In this document: positions 1-8,017 of the stretch, one piece after another | How the letters are laid out: every line of letters begins with the position of its first letter | Position numbering within the stretch: the first letter of the stretch is position 1 | Source of the DNA: a bacterium | Lineage (GTDB): Bacteria; Verrucomicrobiota; Verrucomicrobiia; Limisphaerales; J093 | DNA length: 13,615 nucleotides | Direction: 5' to 3' | NCBI GenBank assembly: GCA_021784265.1 | Contig: JAJXTA010000015.1 | Span: 1 to 13,615, forward strand | Notes under the pieces: model-generated | What the model was told of the DNA's origin: nothing | Database searches by the model: none | The model's input: the letters and a program-made list of their open reading frames with translations, nothing else | Program-made: the position numbers and the translations under genes

Positions 1-2
1 AC

Positions 3-2858
3 CAGTTGGCCGGCTGGCGCCTGCGGTGCGAGGCCGGGGCCGAAGCCAGCCTGACCGTGAGCCGCGCCCAGAACCTCTGGGACCGGCCCGTCGCCCGGTT
101 TCGCTATCACGGGAGCGGTCAAGCCAACCCCACCCCTCGCGTCTTCCTGGTTCCGCCCCAACCGGTGGCGCTGCCGGACAACGCTGACGCGGTGGACCTG
201 TGGGTCTATGGCAACCGTTGGGATTGGGTGAATCCCCCGGACACCCCGCCGGTGCGGGTGACACTCCACCTGCGCGACGGCGACGGCCAGGCGCACGCGG
301 TGCAGGTGGATCGGATTCGCTGGCAGGAATGGTGGCTGATGCATCGCCGGTTGCCGGCGGCGAAACCGCCGGTGCGTCTCGAGACCCTCGAACTCAGCGG
401 GGGCTGGCAGCGGGAGTGGCGCGAGCTGTTCCTGGACTCGATCCGCTGCTACCAGGAACCGCTCGGTCCGTTGCGCTTTGCACCGCGTCCGCGACGCAAC
501 CTGACGTTGTTCCCCGGCCAATCGGCCGGCGCCAACACCGGCCCGGGCACCCTCCCCTTTCCGACCCGGGAACGGACGATCCTGCCCGCGCAAAGGGCCG
601 GACGGTTTGAGGACCATACCCGGGCCAGCCAAGGCGCGTTCGAGTTCGACTACCAGGGGCACGACGGGAGAATTCACTACCGGTTTGATCCGAGCCGCGG
701 TCTGGGAGGGTTGAGCGCCACGTTCCAGGGCCAGCCGGTCGGGACCTTGTTGGACGGCGCGCGGGTGCGAACATCCGAAGGTCCGACGCCCGTCCCGTTG
801 GCGGGCGAGCCCGCCCTGCGGGATGGGGTGGTGAGCGCCCGCTATGACGATGGCACCACTCTGCGGCTGCGGCTGTGGCAGAAGTCCCTGGTGGTCGATG
901 TCCTCAATCCCACCGGGCGCGCCACGGAGTTGAGCTTCGGCCAGCTCACCGGCCTGCGGGAGCCGCGTACCATCCGCGTGCCTTATCTCACCTACGGGGG
1001 CGGGCCGCATCCGTGTGTCGTGCTTTCCTGGGCGGGCGCGCATCCGGTGTTCACCTCGCTCTGGCTGGACTGGTACCGCTCGAACGGTTCGGAACCTTAC
1101 GCCGTCGAAAGCGCCACCACCAACGCCGCCCACATCAACGGCGGTGTCCGGTACCACCCGCGCACCGACGGTCGGCGCAACCCGCTGTTCGAGCGCCTAT
1201 TCCTCACCGTCTCGCCGCGCTTCGAGGAGGTCTTGCCCACCGTGCCCAACCCCGTGGGGTTGCATGCCCACGCGGCCGCCGACCGGCTCTGGCAGGAGTC
1301 GTGGGGACCGGATGACTTCGATAAGCAGATGCGGCGGAGCGAGCGGTTGCGCGCCTACGGCATCGAGAAGCTTATCCAATGCAACCACGAGATCGCTTGG
1401 CGCGACGGCGGCGAGAGCTTCACCCTGCGGCTCCATGCGGCCCCCAAGAAGGGCGGCGACAGCGCCCTGGCGCGTTACGTGGCGCACCAGCGCGGGTTAG
1501 GTTGGCTGGCCGGCCTGTATAGCAACTATACCGACTACGCCCCGGTGAACGAGTTCTGGAGCCCGGACGGCGTGCAACGCGCCAGCGACGGCCAATGGCG
1601 CAGCGCCTGGCCCCGCTGTTGGGCGGAGAAGCCGCTGCGGGCCGTCGAGTTCGACGCCCGCCTGGCGCCCCAACTCGAGGCCCGTTACCGTCCCAATAGC
1701 GCCTACACCGACGTGCACACCGCCGTTGCCCCCTGGAACTACACCGATTACGACACCCGCGTGCCCGGGGCGGGGACGTTCGCCCAGACGTTTTATGCCT
1801 ATGGCGAGCTGCTGCGCCACGACTCCCAGAGCTACGGCGGGCCCATCTTCTCGGAGGGCACCTACCAGTGGCTCTACGCCGGTTTAGCCGACGGCAATTA
1901 TGCCCTCGCCTATGACGGGCGCCCTCCCGCCACCGAGCCCCTCCTGCCCGTGTTTGACCTCGAACAAATCCACCCCAAGGAATGCGACATCGGCATGGGC
2001 TGGACCGCGCAATTCTGCGACGCGATCCCCGGCTGGCGCACCCCGGAACACCTGGACCAAGCCATCGACCGGTTTCTGCTCCATACGCTGGCCTACGGCC
2101 ACATCGGTTGGCTAGTCGAGGAAGAACACGGCTTGGCCCGGACCTGCCGCTCCTATTACATGCTGCAGCAGGTGCAGGCACGCTACGGGTTGCAGGCCCC
2201 CACCCGCCTCGCCTACTGGGATGGGGCCCGGCTCCACAACGTCTCGGAGGCGCTGGTGTTGGACCTGCCCCGAACCCGACGCCAGCTCTACCTCGAGTAC
2301 CCGTCCGGCCTCCGCCTCTGGCTCAACGATCACCCAACGGAGAATTGGCCTGTGCCGGTGCCTGCGGCGCTGGCGGGCTCCTTCGGGGAGGAGGCGCCGC
2401 CCCAGCGCGGTGTGGGCGCCGCGTCCCGGCGAACGGCGGCCCAGCGGCTCCTCACGCTGCCGCCCGCCGGCTGGCTGGCCTACGACCGCGCCGCCGGGCT
2501 TTTCAGCTTCTCCGGGCTGGACCACAGCCATCGCGTGGATTACTTGCGCAGCCCGGCCTACACCTACCTGGACGGCCGCGGGCAATGGTTTGCAACGCCG
2601 GAGGCGGCGTGTGACGGCGCGATGGCCCTCCGCCCCCTCACCGACCACCGGCTCCAAATTACCCGGATTTCCGGCACCGGCGCCTTCCTCCTGCTCCGGC
2701 CCTACGGGGCGCGGGGTTACCTGGCGAGCTGCACAGTGGTGGACGTGGATAACCACCCCCTCAAGCCTCCCGCCAGCGTGGACACCGGCAACGCCACCCG
2801 CGTCGGCCCAGTGGACAACGGGTTGCGCTACGTCCTCGCCTTCCGCCCACGCCCATGA
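3..2858 (+). CDS. Secreted-type TIM-barrel glycoside hydrolase-like protein (5' partial)
   Basis: The reading frame is open to the left edge, so the true start and any signal peptide lie outside; the in-frame TTG near base 6 is probably not the start. About 950 residues are visible. Roughly the first 150 are beta-rich and carbohydrate-binding-like. A middle beta-sandwich (about 200-410) is followed by a probable TIM barrel (about 420-730), then a C-terminal beta domain. Barrel features are Trp/Tyr-rich strands, a YTDVHTA segment (Asp codon 1710-1712) and an IFSEGTYQW segment (Glu codon 1854-1856). These are the best candidates for an acid pair, by analogy with GH101-like and other retaining barrels (inference). 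The family could not be named; DUF5696/DUF6259-type or GH101-related proteins are possibilities. A low-complexity stretch near residues 790-815 looks like an insert. The stop overlaps the next gene by ATGA, so the two are probably co-translated. The substrate is unknown. Confidence 0.8.
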   Translation, partial: QLAGWRLRCEAGAEASLTVSRAQNLWDRPVARFRYHGSGQANPTPRVFLVPPQPVALPDNADAVDLWVYGNRWDWVNPPDTPPVRVTLHLRDGDGQAHAVQVDRIRWQEWWLMHRRLPAAKPPVRLETLELSGGWQREWRELFLDSIRCYQEPLGPLRFAPRPRRNLTLFPGQSAGANTGPGTLPFPTRERTILPAQRAGRFEDHTRASQGAFEFDYQGHDGRIHYRFDPSRGLGGLSATFQGQPVGTLLDGARVRTSEGPTPVPLAGEPALRDGVVSARYDDGTTLRLRLWQKSLVVDVLNPTGRATELSFGQLTGLREPRTIRVPYLTYGGGPHPCVVLSWAGAHPVFTSLWLDWYRSNGSEPYAVESATTNAAHINGGVRYHPRTDGRRNPLFERLFLTVSPRFEEVLPTVPNPVGLHAHAAADRLWQESWGPDDFDKQMRRSERLRAYGIEKLIQCNHEIAWRDGGESFTLRLHAAPKKGGDSALARYVAHQRGLGWLAGLYSNYTDYAPVNEFWSPDGVQRASDGQWRSAWPRCWAEKPLRAVEFDARLAPQLEARYRPNSAYTDVHTAVAPWNYTDYDTRVPGAGTFAQTFYAYGELLRHDSQSYGGPIFSEGTYQWLYAGLADGNYALAYDGRPPATEPLLPVFDLEQIHPKECDIGMGWTAQFCDAIPGWRTPEHLDQAIDRFLLHTLAYGHIGWLVEEEHGLARTCRSYYMLQQVQARYGLQAPTRLAYWDGARLHNVSEALVLDLPRTRRQLYLEYPSGLRLWLNDHPTENWPVPVPAALAGSFGEEAPPQRGVGAASRRTAAQRLLTLPPAGWLAYDRAAGLFSFSGLDHSHRVDYLRSPAYTYLDGRGQWFATPEAACDGAMALRPLTDHRLQITRISGTGAFLLLRPYGARGYLASCTVVDVDNHPLKPPASVDTGNATRVGPVDNGLRYVLAFRPRP

Positions 2859-3562
2859 GCGCGGTGTATGTCCTCCAGCACGCGGCGCCGGAGACGCCCG
2901 GGTTGATCAGTGGGGCGCTTACGGCAGCCGGCCTGGGCGCCACAATGGTGCGCCCGTTTCTCCGCGAGCCGGTGCCGCGCCAGATGGGCCGGCACGCCGC
3001 CTTGGTCGTCATGGGCGGGCCTATGGGCGTGTATGAGCAGGAGCAACATCCCTTCTTGCGGCAGGAGCTCGAGCTCATCCGGGACGCCCTGACGCGGCAG
3101 CGCCCGGTTCTGGGCGTATGTTTAGGCAGCCAGCTCTTGGCCGCCGCGCTCGACGCCCGGGTGGCCCCGGGCCGTCAGAAAGAGATCGGGTGGCACACCG
3201 TCACCCTCAAGCCCGCAGCCGTCCAAGACCCCCTCTGGCGCGACCTGCCGGACTCCTTCATGGGCTGGCACTGGCATGGTGACGTCTTCCGGCTCCCCCG
3301 GGGCGCAGTCGCCTTGGCCTCGTCGAAATTGACACCCTGCCAGGCATTCCGCTTTGGGCCCAACGCTTACGGCCTCCTCTTCCACGCCGAGGTCACGCCG
3401 CGGATCCTCCGCGCCATGCTCCGGACCTTCCCCGCCGACGTCGTGGAGGCCGGTCTGACCCGCGCGACGCTCTTGGCCGGCGCGGCGCGAAATCTGGCCG
3501 CCTTGAGCGGGATCGGTAAAACCGTCTTCCGCCGCTGGGCCGCACTCGCGGCCAGCCGCTGA
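2855..3562 (+). CDS. Class I glutamine amidotransferase-like protein
   Basis: This 235-residue protein has the class I (GMP-synthase-type) glutamine amidotransferase fold. The MGGPMGVYE segment near residues 53-61 matches the family's oxyanion-strand loop. The nucleophile elbow is GVCLGSQ with Cys89, and the His/Glu pair is in FHAEVTP (His177, Glu179), so the full triad is present. The family hydrolyses glutamine to ammonia for a synthetase partner, or acts as a peptidase-like stand-alone enzyme. No synthetase domain is fused or adjacent, so the acceptor is unknown. The C-terminal 45 residues resemble the helical tail of stand-alone members annotated 'type 1 glutamine amidotransferase'. The ATG lies in the ATGA overlap with the upstream hydrolase-like gene, which indicates translational coupling and fixes the start. 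It is cytoplasmic, with no signal peptide. It converges on the - strand gene ending at 3654. Confidence 0.88.
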   Translation: MSAVYVLQHAAPETPGLISGALTAAGLGATMVRPFLREPVPRQMGRHAALVVMGGPMGVYEQEQHPFLRQELELIRDALTRQRPVLGVCLGSQLLAAALDARVAPGRQKEIGWHTVTLKPAAVQDPLWRDLPDSFMGWHWHGDVFRLPRGAVALASSKLTPCQAFRFGPNAYGLLFHAEVTPRILRAMLRTFPADVVEAGLTRATLLAGAARNLAALSGIGKTVFRRWAALAASR

Positions 3563-3576
3563 CCCCGCGCGCGGAC

Positions 3577-3588
3577 GGCGGCGCCGCC
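3577..3588. terminator. GC palindrome between convergent genes
   Basis: GGCGGCGCCGCC is a perfect 12-base palindrome in the 91-base gap between two convergent genes. It has no loop and no T-tract on either side, so it is at best a weak or factor-assisted end signal. Nothing else recognisable is in the gap. Confidence 0.2.
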
Positions 3589-3653
3589 TCTCAGCCCGGG
3601 GTGCCCTTACCGAGCCGCGCCGGGCCCACCGTTCGCCTCCCGACCGCCCCCGG

Positions 3654-6600
3654 TCATGGCTGCTTCACCACCCGGTAATTGCGGGCGTTGATCGCGCTCG
3701 AGGCCAAGTCGATATAAACGTAGGGACTGCTCGGCAGGCTCAGGGTCGTCAGCGTGGTCCAAACGGCGGGGTTGGTCGGCGTCGAGTAATCAATGCGGTA
3801 CTGCGCCCCGACGGTCCCGTTGATGGTCACACCGGCGTAGGCGCCGATGCCGATGACGGTCAGCGTGGCGGCGGGGCTGAGGACGGCGCCGCTGGCGTTC
3901 TGCACCGCCACCGAGTAGGTCCCGGCGTCACCCGCCACCAGGTTCGACAAACTCAGACACGCGTTGGTGGCCCCGGTGATCGGGACGCTGTTAAGATACC
4001 ACTGGTAGCCAAGGGTGCCCGGCCCGCTGGCGGCGGCGCAGAGATTGGCGGCGCCGAAGGCGGTGGCGGTGGTATTGGTCGGGCTGAGCGTGAGGGTGGG
4101 CGGCGGGCCAACCGGACATTTGCCGGCCACGCTGGCGTTGTAGAGGGAGGCGATTTCCGCCGCGGACAAGGCGCGGTCGTACACGGCGGCCTCATCGATC
4201 AAGCCGGCAAAGTACTCCCCGCAGCAGACCGAACTCCCGAGCCGGAGGCCCGCCGTGGTCCCGACGTAATTCGGCTCGACCGCGTTGGTGCCATAAGCCA
4301 CGCCGTTGACATAAACGATGGCGTTGGTGCCATCCACCGTTTCGGCCACGTGGTACCAGAGCCCCGTCTGGGCAAAGACGCCGGAAGGCACGCCGTAGCT
4401 GCAGCCGCCCGGCTGGCGGATGGTCGCCATGAACTGCCCGTCCTGGAGGGCGATGCCCCAGTCCATGCAACTTTGGTAGGCCGACACCAGCCCGCGCCGC
4501 CCGCTTTGGAACGTCGCCGAGCTGACCCAGGCCTCGACCGTCCACCGGCTCCCCGGCGACCAGGTCCCGAGATCCACGTAGCCGCTCTGGCCATCGAAAC
4601 TAAACGCGGAGCCGATGTAGCCATTGGTGAACGTGACGCCGCCGTGGAGCGTGCCATTGTGCTGGCCCAGTTCGTCGGCGGCATTGGTCTCTCCCCGCCA
4701 CCAGGCCAACAGCCCGGCCGGGGCTGGCTGGCAGGCGACCACCGCGAAGGGTAAGCTGGCTTGGGCGGTGTGGTTCGAGCCGTCCGTGGCGCGCACGTCT
4801 AAGGGAAAGGTCCCCACCGTCGTCGGCGTGCCCGCGAAGAGGCCGTTGGGCGCCAGGCTCATCCCGGGCGGGAGCTGGGCGTCGCCTTGGGTGAAGGTGA
4901 AGGGCGGGAAGGCATGCGCCAGCGAGAGCGGCTGGGCGTAGGGCTGGTTGGTGGTCCCCGGCACCAGGGTGGCGGGCACGATCGTCGGCGTCAGGCACTT
5001 GCCCTCAGGGCCGGCATAGTACAGCGCGCTGATCTCCTCGGCGGTCAACGCCCGATTGTAGAGTGCCGGCTCGTCGATCAGTCCGCTGAACAGACAACTG
5101 AAACCGCCATTGTTGATATCGGCCCCGATGAGGAATGGGTGGTTGTCATAGGCCAGCGTGCCGCCCGCCACGGCCGCCGCCACCGGTTCCCCGTTGACGT
5201 AAAGCACTTGGTTGCTGCTCGTGTTTGCCACCGTATAGGCCAGGTGATACCACAGGCCCGGCACCGGGTTGAGGGTGTAGGCCAAGACCGGGCCGCCGCC
5301 GCCCGCGAACAACGTGGTCGCATGCAGGACCCCGTCTTGCACCCACAACACGTAGGAGTCATCGCTGCCGCTCCCGACCGGCTTGCCCAACAGCACCCGG
5401 CAGGCATCGGCGCGGTTGAAGCTGGCCCAGCATTCGACGGTCAGGTTGGTCGGGCGCAGCGAGGGCGAATCCGGCACGGTGACGTACTCAGCCACGCCGT
5501 CGGGCGCGAAGGCCTGGCCCACCAAGCCTGGGGCATAGGCGAACCGGTTCGTCACCGCCAAGCTGCCGTTGTTCGTGCCCACGACATCCGCCGTGCTGCC
5601 ATCACCCGGCCACCAACTGATCAGCCCCGCCGGGGCCGCCAGGCAGGCATACGGCGCCGCGATGGTGGTATCGACGAGGTTGTTCGGGAAGTAGGGATCG
5701 GTCTCCTGGGCCAGGACCACGACGTGATTCGGGAGCGCGCCACTCTGCGGCTGGAGCGTGATCGTGAGCGTGAAGCTGTTGCTCGCCGCCAAGCTCGGGG
5801 CCACGCAGGTCAGGACACCATTGGTCACTCCCCAACTGCCCAGCGTCGCGACGGCGGACAGGAAAACCGCGTTGCCCGGCAGGGTGTCATTGAGCACCAC
5901 CTCGGTCGCGGTGGCCGGACCCAGATTGGTCACCGTCAATGTCAACGTGAGCGGGGCGCCGATCCGGGCCGGGTCCGGCGCGGCCGTCACGCTGACCGCG
6001 ACATCGGCAACCCCTCCCGCGCCGACCAAACCCACCGGGGCCACATCATCCAGGTAGCTCTCCAGGAAGATGTTGGTGGCGAAGGTGCTGGTGTTGGTCA
6101 ACTGGCCCGACGCCGAGTAGTCCACGAAGCCCATCGTGCCCCCGTTGTCCGCCACGAAAATATGGCCGCGGCTGTCCACGGTCCCCTGATCGAATTCCTG
6201 GACTGGGAAGACCAAATCGCCTACCACGGTCGCGTTGGTCGGGGTGGCCAGCACTTGGGTGATGTGCGTGCTCCCAAAGAGGAGGAACGTGCCGCTGAAG
6301 GCGTCGTAGGCCATCCCGTGCGCCGCCGGCAGGTTGGCCAAGAGCCGGGTGGTGACAAACGTCTGGAGGTTGATCAGGCCGAAGTTGCCGCCGCCGCTCG
6401 GGCCGCTCACGGTGTAATAAGCCGTGCCGGTGCCATCCCAAGCCAGGGTCCCCACCCCGGTCTCGCTCCCCGTGATCGGGTGCGGGATGCCATTGGTGAA
6501 CTCCGGCAGCAAGGGAATCTCCGACAGGGCGGAGTTACCGTTGTAGGTGATCCCCGCCCACGCCTTCGTGCGGCTGGGGTCCAGCACCACGTGGCAGGCG

Positions 6601-6929
6601 CCGCCCCCGGACGGCACCGTGGTAAAGGCGCCGGTTACCGGATCCACCTCACTGATGCTGTTGCCGCCGCATGAACCCACGATCAGCTCCCCCGTGGGTC
6701 CCACCGTGAGCCCGTCGGCCCCGGGCAACGTCGCGATGGCCGTGGCGTTGCTCAACGCAAACTGGCGGCCGCCGTCGTAGGTGAACCGCACCTTCTTCAC
6801 CTGCGACGGGCTTTGGTAGCGGGTGTAGTACAGCAGCCCGGTGGTGGGCGTGCCGGCGAAAAGGGAACCGGACAGCAACAGTCCGGCGGCGGAGGAGATT
6901 AGGGAGGAGCGCGGAATTCGACGGTGCAT
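3654..6929 (-). CDS. Exported multidomain LamG/DUF11/Ig-like surface protein
   Basis: This is a 1091-residue exported protein. Residues 1-25 form a signal peptide: basic MHRRIPR, a hydrophobic core, and probable cleavage after SLFA. Residues about 27-300 are a beta-propeller/NHL-like region with repeated 'VDSRGHIFVADNGG'-type blades. DUF11 spans about 305-417 (VTNLGPATATEVVLNDTLP). The first LamG/concanavalin-like domain is about 430-646 (GLISWWPGDGS to LIDEPALYNRALTAEEI). A putative-Ig (He_PIG-like) domain with LPPGMSL and FAGTPTTVGTF is about 648-735. A second LamG is about 739-938 with the same start and end signatures. An Ig-like domain (YQWYLNSVPI, DAGTYSVAV) is about 942-1028. A terminal module (YRIDYS, WTTL, ARNYRVV) is about 1031-1091. 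The start at 6929 is preferred over 6995 because it gives a clean signal peptide and 6995 falls inside the predicted -10 box. A glycan- or matrix-binding surface role is inferred. There is no catalytic motif and no Shine-Dalgarno. Confidence 0.9.
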   Translation of the reverse strand: MHRRIPRSSLISSAAGLLLSGSLFAGTPTTGLLYYTRYQSPSQVKKVRFTYDGGRQFALSNATAIATLPGADGLTVGPTGELIVGSCGGNSISEVDPVTGAFTTVPSGGGACHVVLDPSRTKAWAGITYNGNSALSEIPLLPEFTNGIPHPITGSETGVGTLAWDGTGTAYYTVSGPSGGGNFGLINLQTFVTTRLLANLPAAHGMAYDAFSGTFLLFGSTHITQVLATPTNATVVGDLVFPVQEFDQGTVDSRGHIFVADNGGTMGFVDYSASGQLTNTSTFATNIFLESYLDDVAPVGLVGAGGVADVAVSVTAAPDPARIGAPLTLTLTVTNLGPATATEVVLNDTLPGNAVFLSAVATLGSWGVTNGVLTCVAPSLAASNSFTLTITLQPQSGALPNHVVVLAQETDPYFPNNLVDTTIAAPYACLAAPAGLISWWPGDGSTADVVGTNNGSLAVTNRFAYAPGLVGQAFAPDGVAEYVTVPDSPSLRPTNLTVECWASFNRADACRVLLGKPVGSGSDDSYVLWVQDGVLHATTLFAGGGGPVLAYTLNPVPGLWYHLAYTVANTSSNQVLYVNGEPVAAAVAGGTLAYDNHPFLIGADINNGGFSCLFSGLIDEPALYNRALTAEEISALYYAGPEGKCLTPTIVPATLVPGTTNQPYAQPLSLAHAFPPFTFTQGDAQLPPGMSLAPNGLFAGTPTTVGTFPLDVRATDGSNHTAQASLPFAVVACQPAPAGLLAWWRGETNAADELGQHNGTLHGGVTFTNGYIGSAFSFDGQSGYVDLGTWSPGSRWTVEAWVSSATFQSGRRGLVSAYQSCMDWGIALQDGQFMATIRQPGGCSYGVPSGVFAQTGLWYHVAETVDGTNAIVYVNGVAYGTNAVEPNYVGTTAGLRLGSSVCCGEYFAGLIDEAAVYDRALSAAEIASLYNASVAGKCPVGPPPTLTLSPTNTTATAFGAANLCAAASGPGTLGYQWYLNSVPITGATNACLSLSNLVAGDAGTYSVAVQNASGAVLSPAATLTVIGIGAYAGVTINGTVGAQYRIDYSTPTNPAVWTTLTTLSLPSSPYVYIDLASSAINARNYRVVKQP

Positions 6930-6993
6930 GACGGCGTGCTGGTTTGGGTTGGTCGTTGGCGCCCGGCAACAAACAGGCGTCAACATAGAACCC

Positions 6994-7021
6994 ATTAGAA
7001 CAAAACCGCGCCGAAAAGCAA
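6994..7021 (-). promoter_or_regulatory. Sigma70-like promoter of the LamG protein gene
   Basis: On the - strand there is TTGCTT (7021-7016), a 16-base spacer and TCTAAT (6999-6994), which matches TATAAT at five of six positions. It sits in a local AT-rich patch inside very GC-rich DNA. It would give a leader of about 55-60 bases before the ATG at 6929, which supports that start. Confidence 0.5.
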
Positions 7022-7025
7022 GCCC

Positions 7026-7048
7026 AATCCCCCTGGCCCAAGACAGCG
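7026..7048 (+). repeat. Intergenic repeat copy A
   Basis: AATCCCCCTGG followed by CCCA and AGACAGCG. It shares the core AATCCCCC-(C/T)G-..-GACAGCG with the copies at 7097 and 8771, and has three or four extra bases between the half-motifs. It is the most diverged copy, and it lies immediately upstream of the predicted promoter of the LamG protein gene. Confidence 0.35.
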
Positions 7049-7096
7049 AGTGGCGCCCAGAGTTCTGTTGCCCACGAGGGCGCGGGGGGTAGGAAG

Positions 7097-7134
7097 AGAA
7101 TCCCCCCGAAGACAGCGTCCACCCGGACGTCCGC
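7097..7134 (+). repeat. Intergenic repeat copy B
   Basis: AGAATCCCCCCGAAGACAGCG is followed by TCCACCCGG. About 27 of 33 aligned bases match copy C at 8771. The preceding G-run (7084-7089) can pair with its C-run, giving a GGGGG/CCCCC stem. Confidence 0.55.
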
Positions 7135-7474
7135 CCGGCGGGAGAGGCGGGAGCTGAGGAGCGCGGGCGTCGTGGCTTGCCCTCCTTGGCGACCTTGGCC
7201 TGCGGGCTTCCTCCTTCGGCGACTGGATCAACAGGTTACACCGGATGCCGATACCCGATGCCCGATGCCGCCCCTCCAAATCCTGTGACTCCGGTCCTCA
7301 AGCTCCTCTCACCACCCCTCCGCCGGCGGTCTGCGACTGCTCCCCGGAGTTCCTGCCAAGTCCGCGCGGCGCCGGTCGCCGACAAACCAAACCACCGTTC
7401 ACCTGCCGGGCCAGTACTGCCCTCCTGCGCCTGCCCTCTCACCCGCCTGGCGCACCGCCTACCTCGCATCTTCG

Positions 7475-7690
7475 TTAAGCACGCCCGTACTCGCTCCAGG
7501 TTGGAAGGTTAAGGTTGCGCGCCTGCCGCCGATACGAGTCGCCTCGCCGATGCGAACTGGTCGGCCGATGGCCAAGCAACTGTGTAATCTGGTCCGGGTC
7601 GAGGTTGTCGGCCGTGATTCGCAATGAAAACTCTTCGGCGTCCATCTCGCCGCCGCACAGATACATCAACTGGTCGCTCGAATCTGGCAT
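7475..7690 (-). pseudogene. DUF4279-family protein, N-terminal fragment
   Basis: This 71-residue ORF has the start of DUF4279: EFSLRITADNLDPDQ, ITQLLGHRPT, then SSHRRGD. The family usually runs to about 130-150 residues. Here the match stops after about residue 50, and the frame ends in unrelated sequence with TAA at 7475. It is therefore truncated or chimeric rather than a full gene. Two in-frame ATGs are possible (7690 and 7645). Thirteen bases upstream of the first is GTTAGGT, and the stop lies within GCTTAAC; both fit integron R-box consensus sequences (see findings). DUF4279 has no established biochemical role. Base composition is less GC-rich than in neighbouring genes, consistent with acquisition. 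Family recognition is from memory of the motif and is fairly confident. Confidence 0.6.
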
Positions 7691-7703
7691 GACCTGCGCT
7701 GTG

Positions 7704-7831
7704 ACCTAACAACCGTGAACCGCACCACGCCGCCGGTGACTGTCGCCAACCCAAAAGCCGCAGCGACAACTGACTGGCGTAACCGGCGTTGACCCCAGCG
7801 CGGTTTACGCCGCTGTGCCCGGCGTTGGCTG
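7704..7831 (-). other. attC-like recombination site (candidate)
   Basis: Read on the - strand, AGCCAAC (7830-7824; six of seven to RYYYAAC) lies within the last codons of the RibD remnant. GTTAGGT (7710-7704; perfect GTTRRRY) lies 13 bases before the DUF4279 ATG. The span of 127 bases is inside the known attC range. Inside it, 7745-7829 forms an imperfect inverted repeat: GCCAAC, GCCG and CAGCG pair with CGCTG, CGGC and GTTGGC, with asymmetric bulges. That shape is typical of attC, but the innermost repeat does not end at the perfect R box, so the exact borders are uncertain. Confidence 0.4.
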
Positions 7832-8017
7832 CCTTTTAGGTCCATACCGCACCGCCACCGCGCCGGAGCCGAACTCCCGCCGGCTCAGAGGTTTCAAGTT
7901 CACGCGCCGCGACCTCCGTGCGAACAGCGTCGGCCCATGCCCCGCCAGCCTCGGATGCACGATGAACTCATACTCATCGATCAAGCCGAGCTCCGCCAAC
8001 GCTTGCGGGAGCGTCAT
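7805..8017 (-). pseudogene. RibD C-terminal-domain (dihydrofolate reductase family) remnant
   Basis: The 70-residue frame matches the last third of RibD_C/dihydrofolate-reductase-family proteins: LPQALAELGLIDEYEF, HPRLAGHGPTLF, then REFGSGAVAVRY just before the stop. Normal members are about 180 residues and bind NADPH through an N-terminal GxxS/T-containing region, which is absent here. It is a 5'-truncated, very probably non-functional copy. The frame stays open upstream to about 8070 without further family resemblance. The ATG overlaps the stop of the upstream hypothetical gene (ATGA at 8017-8014), and the junction looks like a deletion or fusion point rather than a designed operon. The preserved C-terminal sequence suggests recent loss. 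Confidence 0.65.

Larger units (their letters stand above)
7022..7474. other. Gene-free GC-rich stretch with decayed repeats
   Basis: No credible gene was found. The stretch contains two copies of a short intergenic repeat (7026-7048 and 7097-7134, listed separately). It also has a stretch of iterated GATGCC/CCGATGC units at 7243-7270. The remainder is pyrimidine-rich. ORFs here have no recognisable protein signature. Confidence 0.6.

Noticed and set aside
4887..6674. 595-residue + strand ORF opposite the LamG protein gene
   Set aside because: It is antisense to a strongly supported multidomain gene, its product is Arg/His/Gly-rich without motifs, and long antisense frames are expected at this GC content.
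6927..6995. Longer start (6995) for the LamG protein
   Set aside because: It would put 22 residues before the signal peptide, and the ATG overlaps the predicted -10 element.
7243..7270. Iterated GATGCC units as a possible CRISPR or tandem-repeat array
   Set aside because: Units are 7-9 bases, few and irregular, with no spacer structure; only a small simple-sequence patch.
7509..7769. - strand ORF of 86 residues overlapping the DUF4279 fragment, tested as a frameshifted continuation
   Set aside because: Its translation does not show the missing downstream DUF4279 region, so a simple frameshift does not explain the truncation.
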